DNA of 64,000 nt from Cellulophaga sp. RHA19. GTDB taxonomy: Bacteria; Bacteroidota; Bacteroidia; Flavobacteriales; Flavobacteriaceae. The notes beneath the pieces are model-generated. The model was not told the DNA's origin, did not search any database, and saw only the letters and a program-made list of their open reading frames with translations. Position numbers and translations under genes: made by a program. The stretch lies in contig NZ_PHUL01000001.1 of NCBI RefSeq assembly GCF_002813425.1, positions 2,673,001 to 2,737,000 of the forward strand, written 5' to 3'. Shown in pieces: positions 1 through 8,893 of the stretch (position 1 is the first letter of the stretch; each line of letters opens with the position of its first letter).

Positions 1-1
1 T

Positions 2-373
2 GTGAGTAGTAGTTCAGAAAAATTTAAAGGATTAGATTATTCCGTTAAAAGTTTAGAGGTTGTTGATAATATGTTAGACGAAGCGTCTGATTTTTATAAG
101 CAAATGGATAAGGAACAACAGCAAAATTTAATTACAACAGTTGGTTCATATATTTTTGAAGTAGCACGGCAAAATTTTGGAGGAAAATATTTTTGGTATG
201 ATAAATTAAACCAGCCAATATTAGTTACTGGTCAACCTAATTTTGAAGCTTCAATTATTGCTAATGACAAAGTAGAAAAAAGATTAGTTAATGGTGTAGA
301 AGATAATATTCCTTTTTATTTTGAGGGCTATGTGCAACTTATTAATGCAGAGAAATCAGGAATGATTGTTTAA
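2..373 (+). CDS. Hypothetical protein, possibly 5'-truncated by the window edge
   Basis: A small cytosolic protein of at least 123 residues with no signal peptide or membrane segment. The reading frame is open from the first bases. The GTG at base 2 is only the first start visible, so the true start may lie upstream. The N-terminal half looks helical. The middle has a GGKYFWYD segment and the end a PFYFEGY segment. I do not recognise the family. It is followed after 29 bp by a DUF4272 gene in the same direction, so the two are probably co-transcribed. Confidence 0.6.
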   Translation: MSSSSEKFKGLDYSVKSLEVVDNMLDEASDFYKQMDKEQQQNLITTVGSYIFEVARQNFGGKYFWYDKLNQPILVTGQPNFEASIIANDKVEKRLVNGVEDNIPFYFEGYVQLINAEKSGMIV

Positions 374-402
374 TATCAATCTTATAAAAAACAATAATAC
401 AT

Positions 403-1617
403 ATGATATGTACCGTATACACACATAAAATTGGTGTAGATAAAATTGTAGAAGTACTAAAAAAAAGTATTTCTAATGTAAGTGTAAATACTACAGGAAA
501 CTCTAGTAAAGTAGTAGCAGAAACCAAAGGTGGTTTGTTTGGTAAAGGCAGTAAATTACTAATTAATTATAGAGAACGGTTACAGCCAGATTATCAAATT
601 CATGCAACAGAAGATTGCCCTTTAAACGAGAACTTAAAAGGTTTGTATGGTTATATAAATTCTTTGCCTACCAATAATGAAAATGTAAAAGGCTTGTGTT
701 TAGCCAAAGTACAAACATTAAACGCAGAGTTTTCTATTCAGCAAGAGGGTACCATTAAAAACTTAAAAGAAATAATATTAGAGTTAGCACAAGAATTAGA
801 TGCCGTACTTTTTGTACAGCCAGACGCTCTAATTTCAAAATCTAATGGTCAGCATTTTTTAGATAAAAATTTAGACTTAATTATAGATGGTGATGGTAAT
901 TGTGAAATAGAGGAATTAGTTGTAAATATAGACTCTAAGTATTATGACAAACCTCAAACAGAAGCTACAGAGGACCAAAAATTAAGAAAAGAACAAAATG
1001 ATGCCTTTATAGCATCAAAAAATATAAAAGTAAATAAGAATTTACCATTTGTAGAGAGTGAAGATAGTGTAGAAATTCGTTCAGCAAAAGAAATAGCAGA
1101 GCGTGTAACTATACTAGCTGTTACTAATTTTGTTGCATTTAATTCTATGTCGGGTTCAGATGCATTAGAGTATATAAGTAAATATAATTTAATTGATTTA
1201 GTAACACCAAAAGAATTAGATTTTTTACAAAACCCTACCGAAGACAAAAAAAGTCAAGAAACTTGGAAATGCGAGTGTATTTGGGTGCTTTTTTGGGCAT
1301 TAGACAAGACAACAGAAATAGGTTTTCCTAACGCATTGGCTGACTTAAATAATATACCAACAGAGCAATATCCCGTAGGTAAAGATAAAGATCCTTGGAA
1401 TTTTATAAACGCACAAACTAGTGTAAAAAGTACAGCAGAAATATTAAATGCAAACGACTTATATTACCGTTTAGATTGGGCTTGTGTAGACGCAAGAATT
1501 AATGGTTTACAAATAGAAGAAGTACACCCAGGCGTAGTTTACGAGCGTCATTACGCATTAAACTGGCTTATAAATTACAACAATGCCCAGTGGGATGATG
1601 TTAGTTGCGACACTTAA
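403..1617 (+). CDS. DUF4272 domain-containing protein
   Basis: A 404-residue cytosolic protein with two parts. The N-terminal half (about 1-200) starts with a TVYTHKIGVDKI-type segment as in other long DUF4272 proteins. The C-terminal half (about 225-404) is the DUF4272 domain: RSAKEIAERVTILA near its start, WKCECIWVLFWAL in the middle, and the family-typical end VVYERHYALNWLI. The biochemical role of DUF4272 is unknown. A second, shorter DUF4272 protein lies at 14921-15520 with a nearly identical end (VVYERRYALSWII), so the two are paralogues. Gaps of about 29 bp on both sides suggest an operon running through 2458. Confidence 0.75.
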   Translation: MICTVYTHKIGVDKIVEVLKKSISNVSVNTTGNSSKVVAETKGGLFGKGSKLLINYRERLQPDYQIHATEDCPLNENLKGLYGYINSLPTNNENVKGLCLAKVQTLNAEFSIQQEGTIKNLKEIILELAQELDAVLFVQPDALISKSNGQHFLDKNLDLIIDGDGNCEIEELVVNIDSKYYDKPQTEATEDQKLRKEQNDAFIASKNIKVNKNLPFVESEDSVEIRSAKEIAERVTILAVTNFVAFNSMSGSDALEYISKYNLIDLVTPKELDFLQNPTEDKKSQETWKCECIWVLFWALDKTTEIGFPNALADLNNIPTEQYPVGKDKDPWNFINAQTSVKSTAEILNANDLYYRLDWACVDARINGLQIEEVHPGVVYERHYALNWLINYNNAQWDDVSCDT

Positions 1618-1646
1618 AATTTTAAATTGAATAAAAATCTAAAAAT

Positions 1647-2177
1647 ATGCCTAGAGCTATTATTTTAATTATTGTTGTATTTGCTGCAATTATAATTTTT
1701 TCTGTTTTTATTATGCCTAAAAAGAAAAAGAATAATATAGCAGTTGTTAACGACACTAAAAGTTTAAAGTCCAGCAAGGTTCCTGTTGTGGTTGCTAATC
1801 AATCTTTATCTTATGCAGATAGACTTTTAGAAACCAAAAAGTATTATCCTTTTGCTATGTGGCAAACAAACTTTACAGAGTTTAATATGGAGCAGTACAC
1901 AGAGGAAAATTGTAGTGCAGCAAGGCATATTTTTAATACCTTAATAGCTAATTTAATTACTTTAGGAGAAAATGGAAAAGAAATAGAGAAAGTTTCCTTT
2001 TTTGAAACTGCTGTAACTGAACTAAATAATTTAAATAGTAATGCTGACGGTTTAATAGAAACCGGAGAAAGAGAAGATTTATGTGAGCTTATAGATCATA
2101 TTACAATAGCAGCTGATTTAAAACCAGATGATTATGCAGATGGTGAAGGATTAGCCGATTTATGGAGAGAATGGTAA
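1647..2177 (+). CDS. Hypothetical protein with N-terminal membrane anchor
   Basis: A 176-residue protein. Residues about 4-23 form one hydrophobic helix (IILIIVVFAAIIIFSVFIM) followed by a KKKKN positive patch. That predicts a single-pass anchor with the rest held by the positive-inside rule next to the cytoplasmic face. The remaining ~140 residues are acidic, look helical and end in LADLWREW. I do not recognise a family. It is the third gene in a tight same-strand run (29 bp after the DUF4272 gene, 20 bp before the next). Confidence 0.6.
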   Translation: MPRAIILIIVVFAAIIIFSVFIMPKKKKNNIAVVNDTKSLKSSKVPVVVANQSLSYADRLLETKKYYPFAMWQTNFTEFNMEQYTEENCSAARHIFNTLIANLITLGENGKEIEKVSFFETAVTELNNLNSNADGLIETGEREDLCELIDHITIAADLKPDDYADGEGLADLWREW

Positions 2178-2197
2178 GTTTTAACTAAAAAAACAAG

Positions 2198-2458
2198 ATG
2201 AAAACACAGGACCTAAAAAATAAACCAACAGATAAATTAAAAGGAGAACTAAAAGGGTTAAAAGTAATTACAACTGCATTAACAATTGTAGTCTCTTTTT
2301 TAATTATTATATGTATTTATGGTTTAGTCGCAAAAGGTAATAATGCTGTTTTTACTCCCTTGTTAGTTGTTGCTTTCTCTACTGGAAGTATGATTCCTTT
2401 AAACTATATGAATATGAAAAAAATAAAAAAAGAATTAGAGTCAAGAGAGGTAAATTAA
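2198..2458 (+). CDS. Small two-helix membrane protein
   Basis: An 86-residue protein with a lysine-rich N-terminal stretch and two hydrophobic segments at roughly residues 25-46 and 52-70. A charged KKIKKELESRE tail follows. The layout predicts a hairpin inner-membrane protein with both ends in the cytoplasm. No family is recognised. It closes the first four-gene run; the next gene starts 144 bp later, which leaves room for a separate promoter. Confidence 0.55.
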   Translation: MKTQDLKNKPTDKLKGELKGLKVITTALTIVVSFLIIICIYGLVAKGNNAVFTPLLVVAFSTGSMIPLNYMNMKKIKKELESREVN

Positions 2459-2602
2459 ACTTTCTTAAAAACAAAGTATAGACTAAAACTAGTACCAGTT
2501 TTTTTCAAATATAAAACTATACACTACGCATATAAAAGCATTTTTTTAGTTAAGAATATTTACTGTATTTTCAATATTCAGTTTAAATAAAATAGTAGAA
2601 GA

Positions 2603-3223
2603 ATGAGTGACACTGTTCATGGCGATGAAAAATCTAAAGAAGAAATTGAAAAATTAGCACAACAAGCAGAAAGTGGTGCGTATAAAATTTACCCAATACT
2701 TAAACCGGGAGACTGGGTTGGTATTAAGGCAGGTGCTGTAAAATCTAACTTAATAGGTACAGAAGAAGATTTAAAAGTTGTTGTAGGTTTTGGGTATGAT
2801 ACTCCAGATAATTTTGTGTTTTTAACTCATCAGCATTTAGAAAAATTAGATCCTGATGAAGTTTTACAAGAAGCTTTTAAAAATTTAGAAGAATTTGAGA
2901 CAAAATTCACTGCAGTAGATAAGTTAGACAATAAAGTTTTGACTTCTAGCGGACTAGATTTTTGTAGTGAACGCATATTATCTGCAAAGCATATGCGTAA
3001 AGCACATGAAATGTTAGGAGCAGAAGAAATTTTGGTTAGTATACCTAGACGTACTTGTATGATGGTTGTTGCTAGGCACGCAGATACACAATTGTTAGGC
3101 ACATTTATAAACTTGCACGTTGGTACTTGGGAAGATGACAGTTACGGTAATGCTCCTATTGCAAATTTACTTTTTGTGTTAAAAGAAGGCCAAATAGTGG
3201 GTACAATTCCTTTAGAAAAATAA
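2603..3223 (+). CDS. DUF1444 (YtpQ)-like protein
   Basis: A 206-residue cytosolic protein of unknown function. The order of segments resembles the DUF1444/YtpQ family: a hydrophobic strand LKVVVGFGYDTPDNFVFLT, then 'dpDEVLQEAFKNLEEF' matching the family's 'gvseeeLhelAleNL', then SERILSAKHM, and a strand pair ILVSIPRRTCMMVVAR that matches the 'vvavPsRD.llv' signature. The C-terminal third (WEDDSYGNAPIANLLFVL) is less clear. The family assignment comes from pattern resemblance only. It starts a second run of four closely spaced genes (2603-4873). Confidence 0.5.
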   Translation: MSDTVHGDEKSKEEIEKLAQQAESGAYKIYPILKPGDWVGIKAGAVKSNLIGTEEDLKVVVGFGYDTPDNFVFLTHQHLEKLDPDEVLQEAFKNLEEFETKFTAVDKLDNKVLTSSGLDFCSERILSAKHMRKAHEMLGAEEILVSIPRRTCMMVVARHADTQLLGTFINLHVGTWEDDSYGNAPIANLLFVLKEGQIVGTIPLEK

Positions 3224-3264
3224 TTTTCCTTATTTTTTTATCTAAAAATCAATAATTACAAAAG

Positions 3265-3753
3265 ATGATACATTTAATTGTAGGAAACACTGGTTCTGGT
3301 AAAACAACCTACGCTAACAAATTAAAAAATAAAACTGGCGGAATTGTTTTTTCTATAGATAAATGGAATAACACATTGTTTCTTGCAGATAAAAAGCCAG
3401 AAGATGGTTTAGAGTGGTTTTTAGAACGAATAAATAGGGCAGAAGAGTTAATTTTAAACCTGGTAACACAGCTGCAAAACACTAATGTAGATGCTATTTT
3501 AGATTTAGGGTTATCTAAATTAGAACACAGAGAAAAGTTTAGAAGATTTGCAAGTGTAAATGATTTTAAACTAACAACTCATTTTTTAGATATACCCAAA
3601 GAAACCAGACTAAAAAGGGTATTACAAAGAAATACAGAAAAAGGTGAAACGTTTGAGTTTGAAGTTACAAAAGAGAATTTTGACTTTATGGAAACTTGGT
3701 TTGAAAAACCAAGCGCAAACGAAATGAAAAATGGAATTGTTATTACAGCGTAA
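3265..3753 (+). CDS. P-loop kinase / AAA_33-like ATPase
   Basis: A 162-residue nucleotide-binding protein. The Walker A motif G7-N-T-G-S-G-K13-T-T is at the very N-terminus, right after the first strand MIHLIV. A DKWN segment follows near residue 32, as in zeta-toxin/AAA_33-type small kinases. ILDLG near residue 76 would be the second strand (Walker-B position), and arginines in KETRLKRVLQRN form a lid. Such proteins phosphorylate small molecules or RNA ends, but the substrate cannot be deduced. Neighbours at 41 and 23 bp are hypothetical. Confidence 0.7.
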   Translation: MIHLIVGNTGSGKTTYANKLKNKTGGIVFSIDKWNNTLFLADKKPEDGLEWFLERINRAEELILNLVTQLQNTNVDAILDLGLSKLEHREKFRRFASVNDFKLTTHFLDIPKETRLKRVLQRNTEKGETFEFEVTKENFDFMETWFEKPSANEMKNGIVITA

Positions 3754-3776
3754 TAACAGCTAAAAAATATATACAG

Positions 3777-4160
3777 ATGATTGCAATACGTTTAGACGAA
3801 AAAATAGATGGAGAAGTACAAAATCTAATGATAGATACTTTTGAAGTTGTTGGTGCCAATAAAGGTAATTTAACTACTGATGATTTATTAAAAGGAGAAG
3901 AAAAGTTAGAACAAGTATTTTTTAAAGTAAAAGAAACTGGTTTTTACAAAGAAAAAGAGGTTGTAAGCCTTGTTAAAGCATTAAATATAGAGTTTCAGGA
4001 GAATAATAATACTATTGAAGATGCACTTTATAAAGCTTGGTCTACTATGGTTGCTACAATGAACAAGGCTACATCACAAGAAGATTTTAATGCTAAGTTT
4101 GCGTTATTTGTGCCGTTAGTTTTAAAAAAAATGAACGAATTTAAAGCACAAGCAAGCTAA
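3777..4160 (+). CDS. Hypothetical helical protein
   Basis: A 127-residue acidic, largely helical cytosolic protein without signal peptide, membrane helix or recognisable motif. It lies 23 bp after the P-loop kinase and 29 bp before another unknown gene, so it is probably part of the same transcript (2603-4873). It is kept as a gene because of its length, its operon spacing and Flavobacteria-like codon use. Confidence 0.55.
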   Translation: MIAIRLDEKIDGEVQNLMIDTFEVVGANKGNLTTDDLLKGEEKLEQVFFKVKETGFYKEKEVVSLVKALNIEFQENNNTIEDALYKAWSTMVATMNKATSQEDFNAKFALFVPLVLKKMNEFKAQAS

Positions 4161-4189
4161 TTAGATTTTTTACTTTTTAAAATAGATGT

Positions 4190-4873
4190 ATGAACAACTT
4201 GCTCTATGAGGTTAAATATGCTGTAGAAACACATTTTAAATTTCTTCAGGACAATTATAATTTTACACCTTTTGAGCAGGTTTCGTTAGCATATGAATAT
4301 CACTTTAAAGCAAATGATAGCGCAGGTAATTTTATAAATATTCATATAGAGTTAATAGCCTCTACGCCAATATGGGTAAATTTTAATGGTGTTTATATAG
4401 AAAACTTAATTACAGATAACCTTGTAGATAAGTACAATATAGAGTTGCATAATTTGTATGATAGTAACTTTAATAAATACTTAAAAACAAAAGATACAAA
4501 GTATATAAGTGCCAATATAGATAACTATAATTTATATGGTAACACTATAAATAACAACCGTTTACAGCGTATTGCTGAACTAATAAAAGAAGATTTTTAT
4601 AAATTAGTTAGTGCTAGTAAAAAATATAAGGATCTTAAGGAGGAGGAAGCTGTAAAACAAAATCAGCAAATAAATTCTAATACGCTTAAAGAGTTTGCAT
4701 TACTGGCAAACTCACAAGAATTTAAAGAGAAATTTATTAGTAACAACGTATTAATTGTAGATACAGATAAATGCCAAATAGACATAACATCTATAAAAGA
4801 ACTGAAAAGTTTAATAAATACATTAACAAAAAATAAAAACAATGTAGTAATTGACTGGCATTTTGTTAATTAA
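4190..4873 (+). CDS. Hypothetical protein
   Basis: A 227-residue soluble protein rich in Asn, Tyr and Lys. The first ~130 residues look alpha/beta (strands such as VSLAYEYHF and FINIHIELIA), and the C-terminal part looks helical. No known domain is recognised. It is the last gene of the 2603-4873 run. The 120 bp that follow hold a candidate -7 promoter element for the next gene. Confidence 0.55.
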   Translation: MNNLLYEVKYAVETHFKFLQDNYNFTPFEQVSLAYEYHFKANDSAGNFINIHIELIASTPIWVNFNGVYIENLITDNLVDKYNIELHNLYDSNFNKYLKTKDTKYISANIDNYNLYGNTINNNRLQRIAELIKEDFYKLVSASKKYKDLKEEEAVKQNQQINSNTLKEFALLANSQEFKEKFISNNVLIVDTDKCQIDITSIKELKSLINTLTKNKNNVVIDWHFVN

Positions 4874-4975
4874 TTTAATTATGATTACTTTTTATTGTGT
4901 TTTACTGTATAATTCTAATCATTTTTCTTTCTTTTTTAATAAATGTTGTATAACTTAACTATCTAAGTAACTCCT

Positions 4976-4983
4976 TAATTTTG
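4976..4983 (+). promoter_or_regulatory. Candidate -7 element (TAATTTTG)
   Basis: The sequence matches the Bacteroidota housekeeping sigma -7 consensus TAnnTTTG and ends 10 nt before the ATG of the DUF3592 gene. No clear -33 partner is seen, so this is a pattern match only. Confidence 0.35.
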
Positions 4984-4993
4984 TAAGTTATAT

Positions 4994-5596
4994 ATGGCTA
5001 TAGTGGCAAGTTCAATATTTGTAATAATAGGATTATTTTTAATTCTTGGTTTTCTTTACATTTTAATTAGAAATGGAAAGATAAAAAGAAACGGAATCCT
5101 AACTACAGCTAAAGTGGTATCTATATCTCTAGAAAAAGGTTCTGAAAATGAAGAAGGATTTTCTGGTGTTATAAAAGTACCTGTGTATAGTTTTGAGTAT
5201 TATAAAAACGGAAACTTGCAAAGCCATAGAATTAAAGGAAGAAGTAACTCTAAAGTAGAAATAGGAGATGTAACTCCTGTTTATTATAATCCTAAAAACC
5301 CGCCAAAGGATTACTATTTGCCAAAGAAAGACTTTTTTATAAAGTATGTTTTTTTGGTAATAGGATTTGGTTTTTTTGCTATTGGTATCTCCAAAGGGTT
5401 TGATTTTTACAGCAATTATTTTTATGTGTTTGGCATTCCTAATATAGATAAAGAAGGCTTCTTTATTAGACTATTCTTTGTGTTTTTAGGGTTTATCTTA
5501 TGGTCTTCTATTACAAGGATAATTAACAACCTTATTTTTAAAAAGAAAAATAAGGCCGTTGATTTACAGCATAAAAATTACAAGGAATCTATTTGA
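4994..5596 (+). CDS. DUF3592 domain-containing membrane protein
   Basis: A 200-residue inner-membrane protein. Hydrophobic segments lie at about residues 3-25, 113-131 and 155-175. Between the first and second is a soluble beta-rich DUF3592 region. It begins GILTTAKVVSI, has PVYSFEYYKNG in the middle, and ends with the characteristic VYYNPKNPPKDYYLP. The family's function is unknown. The 3' end overlaps the 3' end of the convergent gene 5578-6402 by 19 bp. Confidence 0.7.
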   Translation: MAIVASSIFVIIGLFLILGFLYILIRNGKIKRNGILTTAKVVSISLEKGSENEEGFSGVIKVPVYSFEYYKNGNLQSHRIKGRSNSKVEIGDVTPVYYNPKNPPKDYYLPKKDFFIKYVFLVIGFGFFAIGISKGFDFYSNYFYVFGIPNIDKEGFFIRLFFVFLGFILWSSITRIINNLIFKKKNKAVDLQHKNYKESI

Positions 5597-6402
5597 TTCC
5601 AATCTGTTTTTTGGTACTCATCAATCCATTCTTTTGGATAGGTAGCATACAAGTCTTTTAATAGTTTCTTGTTAGTATCTGATTTTTTAAAATCCTTGTA
5701 AAAGCTACCTAATAACCAAACGTTAGTATTTTTTAAATTTAACTTATGCAGATTATATAAAACTTCTTTAGAGCTAGTATTAGTATCTAAAAGTAAAAGA
5801 ACTAAAGAACCAGAAGTTATAAAATCGCTCTTAAAATAAAGAGATAACCCGTTTTTAATACGACGCATTATTGTTTCGTTTTCTAAAAACTGAATAAAGC
5901 GAGCTCTCTTTTTACGTAAATTAGGAAATGTTGTATATGAACCACATAGGGTAATAAATTTTAGGCTTTCTGTATAATCTTCATAAGCGGTATCGTAAAC
6001 ACTATCAGCATTTTCGTTATTAATTATTCCAAATAAAAAATATAAATGAGTTGGGTTTAAAAATGTATTATCTAAATCGTTATCATCAATATTATGAGCT
6101 ACAGCCTTTAAAAATAAAGGATAATGCTTTTCTAAGGGTTTATATATGTTTCCAAGTTTAAGTTGGTAGTAAAATGCCAAATAAATATCTTCATCATCAA
6201 TTTTAGACATTTTAGAACTCATTACACGGTTTATTTCATAATGATAAGAAGGATAAAACTGCCCTTGAAAATTGTTTTCATAAGCTTCTTTTTCACTAGC
6301 TATAAAATGCTTTATAATACCAATATTGTCTTTTTTAATTTCTGCAGCAAAATTTAAATTGCCGTATAATTCATTTTGTTTCTCCAATAAATCGTTTTTC
6401 AT
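5578..6402 (-). CDS. Hypothetical protein
   Basis: A 274-residue cytosolic protein, mostly helical, with no signal sequence and no motif that I recognise. It may form a helical-repeat fold, judging from regularly spaced leucine/aromatic helices. Its last codons overlap the convergent DUF3592 gene by 19 bp. The gene upstream on the same strand (6438-6890) ends 35 bp before its ATG, so the two likely form a short operon running against the surrounding genes. Confidence 0.55.
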   Translation of the reverse strand: MKNDLLEKQNELYGNLNFAAEIKKDNIGIIKHFIASEKEAYENNFQGQFYPSYHYEINRVMSSKMSKIDDEDIYLAFYYQLKLGNIYKPLEKHYPLFLKAVAHNIDDNDLDNTFLNPTHLYFLFGIINNENADSVYDTAYEDYTESLKFITLCGSYTTFPNLRKKRARFIQFLENETIMRRIKNGLSLYFKSDFITSGSLVLLLLDTNTSSKEVLYNLHKLNLKNTNVWLLGSFYKDFKKSDTNKKLLKDLYATYPKEWIDEYQKTDWNQIDSL

Positions 6403-6437
6403 TTTATACGTTAATTTAACTTTTATTCTGTATAATT

Positions 6438-6890
6438 TTAAATAGTATCTACTAAATAGTTTTTTGCAGCTTTATTTGCTAGTCTTTTTGCTTTAGTTTC
6501 TTGGGTGTTAAAAGGGGCAATGTTAGAAAGAGAAACACCTAGTTCTTTCTCTATTTTCTCTTTAGAAATCTCCAATGCTTTATGCATAAATAAAGGATAC
6601 ATATCTTTAAAAAACCAGTCTTGTAGATTGTTGTAAAACTTATTATCAAAATCGTAAAAAGTATTTTTTGTGCTTATCTCGTATTTTTTATCATTTAAAA
6701 TAAAAGAGTAGTGTAAGGTAATAATTATACTAGTGTTGGCACCTTCTTTATCATCTGGCCAGTCATAAATTAAAAATATAGCATTATCTACGCCAATTTT
6801 GGGAGTAACTTTTTTAGTCACTTCTTTTTTGCTTGTAATCTCAAAGCCGCCACCAGTGGTTATTTTTAGTATATGTTCTGGATAGTCCAT
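6438..6890 (-). CDS. Hypothetical protein
   Basis: A 150-residue soluble protein with a beta-rich middle (IIITLHYSFILNDKKYEI) and a helical C-terminus that contains KEKIEKELGVSLSNIAPF. No family is recognised. It begins the two-gene minus-strand pair and is divergent from the sensor kinase gene at 7049, with a 158-bp intergenic region that could hold promoters for both. Confidence 0.55.
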   Translation of the reverse strand: MDYPEHILKITTGGGFEITSKKEVTKKVTPKIGVDNAIFLIYDWPDDKEGANTSIIITLHYSFILNDKKYEISTKNTFYDFDNKFYNNLQDWFFKDMYPLFMHKALEISKEKIEKELGVSLSNIAPFNTQETKAKRLANKAAKNYLVDTI

Positions 6891-7048
6891 TATATTTTTT
6901 GTTTAAAAATATAAGAATTATGTATTGGTTATAAATGCCTTTTGTAAGTGTTACTATTTGTTTTGTATTTGCTATTTAGATGTTAAAAATATTCCTGTTT
7001 TAAAATGAAAAGGTTAGCTTCGTTTTTATAAGAACGCATACCGCATAC

Positions 7049-8893
7049 ATGAAATATTGCTTTTTAAATAATAGTTTAATATACAGTAGTTTACTCTTTT
7101 TAGTGTTAAGTTGTACACAACCTAAAAACAACCTAGTAGAGTTTAATAACACTATAAAAATAACAGACAGTCTTTCGCAATTTAAGTCTGAAAAGTCAAT
7201 ACAAATATTAGATAGTTTACAAACTAATTTTATAGGAATTACACCTGAGCAAGAAGCTTTAATTCTGTTTAAAAAAGGCGAAATATACTATGTTAACAAT
7301 ATGTATTTAGAGGCTATAACTGCACAAAAAAAAGCAAATAGCTTATTTACAGCCCAAAAAGATATTTACAATAAAACAAGGAGTTTAATAACGCTAAGTG
7401 CAGCCAATTTACGTTTTAAAAATCTAGAGAAGTCTCAAGGATACGCTTTAGAAGCACTAACCAATGCTACAGAGTTAAAAGACAAAAGATTGCTGGCTAA
7501 AGCTAATAATTTATTGTTTCAGTTACATTTTACTTTAGAAGATTACCCTAAAGCTTTAAGCTACATACAAAAGGCAGATAGCCTTTTTACCTACCAAAAA
7601 GATACAACATCTGTTATTGCTATAAAAAGTAATATTGCAGCCATTTATTTAAAGGAAAAAAATTATAATAAAGCCTTAGAGGCATACCAAAAAGCACTGC
7701 AATTAGGACAATATACCAAGTCACCCCAAACCTTAGTTAAAATTTTAAATAACATAGGTTTTACGTATATAGAAACAGAAAATTATGCATCTGCAGCAAA
7801 GTTTTTACAAGCAGCTATAAAGGTAAATAAAAGCATTACGGCTAAAAACGGTGCGCCATATAAAGGCTTAGGGTATACTTACTTTTTAAATAACAATTTT
7901 ATAATTGCAGAAGGCTATTACAAACAATCGTTAGAAATTTACCAACAGAATAAAGACACGCCACAACAAATACAAATTTTAGACAAGCTTATAACTATTG
8001 CCATACGTACTAATAAGCCAGAAGATGCACTTGCGTATCAACAAAAAAGAGATGTACTACAAATAGAGCAGCATAACAAAGAAACAGAACGTTTATTAAA
8101 TTTTTCTAATGTAAAATATAAAACAAAAGAAAAAGAGGCTGAGTTACTATTTTTAAAGCAAATTGCTGCTAAAAACAGATTACTTTATGGTAGTTTGTTT
8201 GCTGCGTTATTGTTACTATTGGTTTTGTTAGGTGCCTATTTGTACATTACAAAACTAAAGGCAGCCAATAAGGCATCACAACTAGAGCAGAGCTTGCTTA
8301 GAATGCAAATGAATCCGCATTTTATATTTAATACACTTGCCGCAATACAAAATATTACTTTAGAGAAAGACCCTATAAAATCATCTAACTACATAGCTAA
8401 ATTTGCTAAATTAATTCGTCAGAATTTTGACTATGTACGCAAAGAATCTATTAGTTTAGAACGAGAAATTAATATGATTTCTAACTACATAGAAACACAA
8501 CAATTACGTTTTGATTATGCTTTTAATTACGTTTTAAATGTTGCTAAAGATTGTGATGTGCATACTTTAAAAGTACCACCAATGTTGTTACAACCGTTTT
8601 TAGAAAATGCTATAGAATATGGTTTAAAAGAAAAAAAGCAAGGCGGTATTTTAGAGTTATCAATTTATAAAGAAGATGCTAAATTGTGTTTTGTTATTAC
8701 AGATAATGGTCTGGGAAGATCACATCAATCTAAAACAAAAAAAAGTAAAGAATTGCACGCTACAGATGTTTTTATAGAACGATTAAAATTGCGTAAAAAA
8801 GCAGAAGAAAAGAGCTTTGTAATTGAAGATTTATTTAACAAGGATAACCAACCTATAGGAACAAAAATAGCCTTTAAATTAAGTATTACATGA
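7049..8893 (+). CDS. TPR-containing LytS-type sensor histidine kinase, lipoprotein-like N-terminus
   Basis: A 614-residue sensor kinase of the Bacteroidota TPR-LytS type. Residues 1-22 form a signal sequence ending in LVLSC22, a plausible lipobox. Residues ~50-340 are TPR helical repeats (for example SNIAAIYLKEKNYNKALEAYQKAL). A transmembrane helix lies at ~377-399. The cytoplasmic His_kinase domain has the phospho-acceptor motif QMNPH424FIFN, and the ATPase N and G boxes appear as FLENAIEYGL and ITDNGLG. The stop overlaps the start of the response regulator by 4 bp (ATGA), so the pair is translationally coupled. The signal is unknown. Confidence 0.88.
   Translation: MKYCFLNNSLIYSSLLFLVLSCTQPKNNLVEFNNTIKITDSLSQFKSEKSIQILDSLQTNFIGITPEQEALILFKKGEIYYVNNMYLEAITAQKKANSLFTAQKDIYNKTRSLITLSAANLRFKNLEKSQGYALEALTNATELKDKRLLAKANNLLFQLHFTLEDYPKALSYIQKADSLFTYQKDTTSVIAIKSNIAAIYLKEKNYNKALEAYQKALQLGQYTKSPQTLVKILNNIGFTYIETENYASAAKFLQAAIKVNKSITAKNGAPYKGLGYTYFLNNNFIIAEGYYKQSLEIYQQNKDTPQQIQILDKLITIAIRTNKPEDALAYQQKRDVLQIEQHNKETERLLNFSNVKYKTKEKEAELLFLKQIAAKNRLLYGSLFAALLLLLVLLGAYLYITKLKAANKASQLEQSLLRMQMNPHFIFNTLAAIQNITLEKDPIKSSNYIAKFAKLIRQNFDYVRKESISLEREINMISNYIETQQLRFDYAFNYVLNVAKDCDVHTLKVPPMLLQPFLENAIEYGLKEKKQGGILELSIYKEDAKLCFVITDNGLGRSHQSKTKKSKELHATDVFIERLKLRKKAEEKSFVIEDLFNKDNQPIGTKIAFKLSIT

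Noticed and set aside
2830..3102. 90-codon antisense frame inside the DUF1444-like gene
   Set aside because: It is a shadow of the sense coding frame without any family-like feature.
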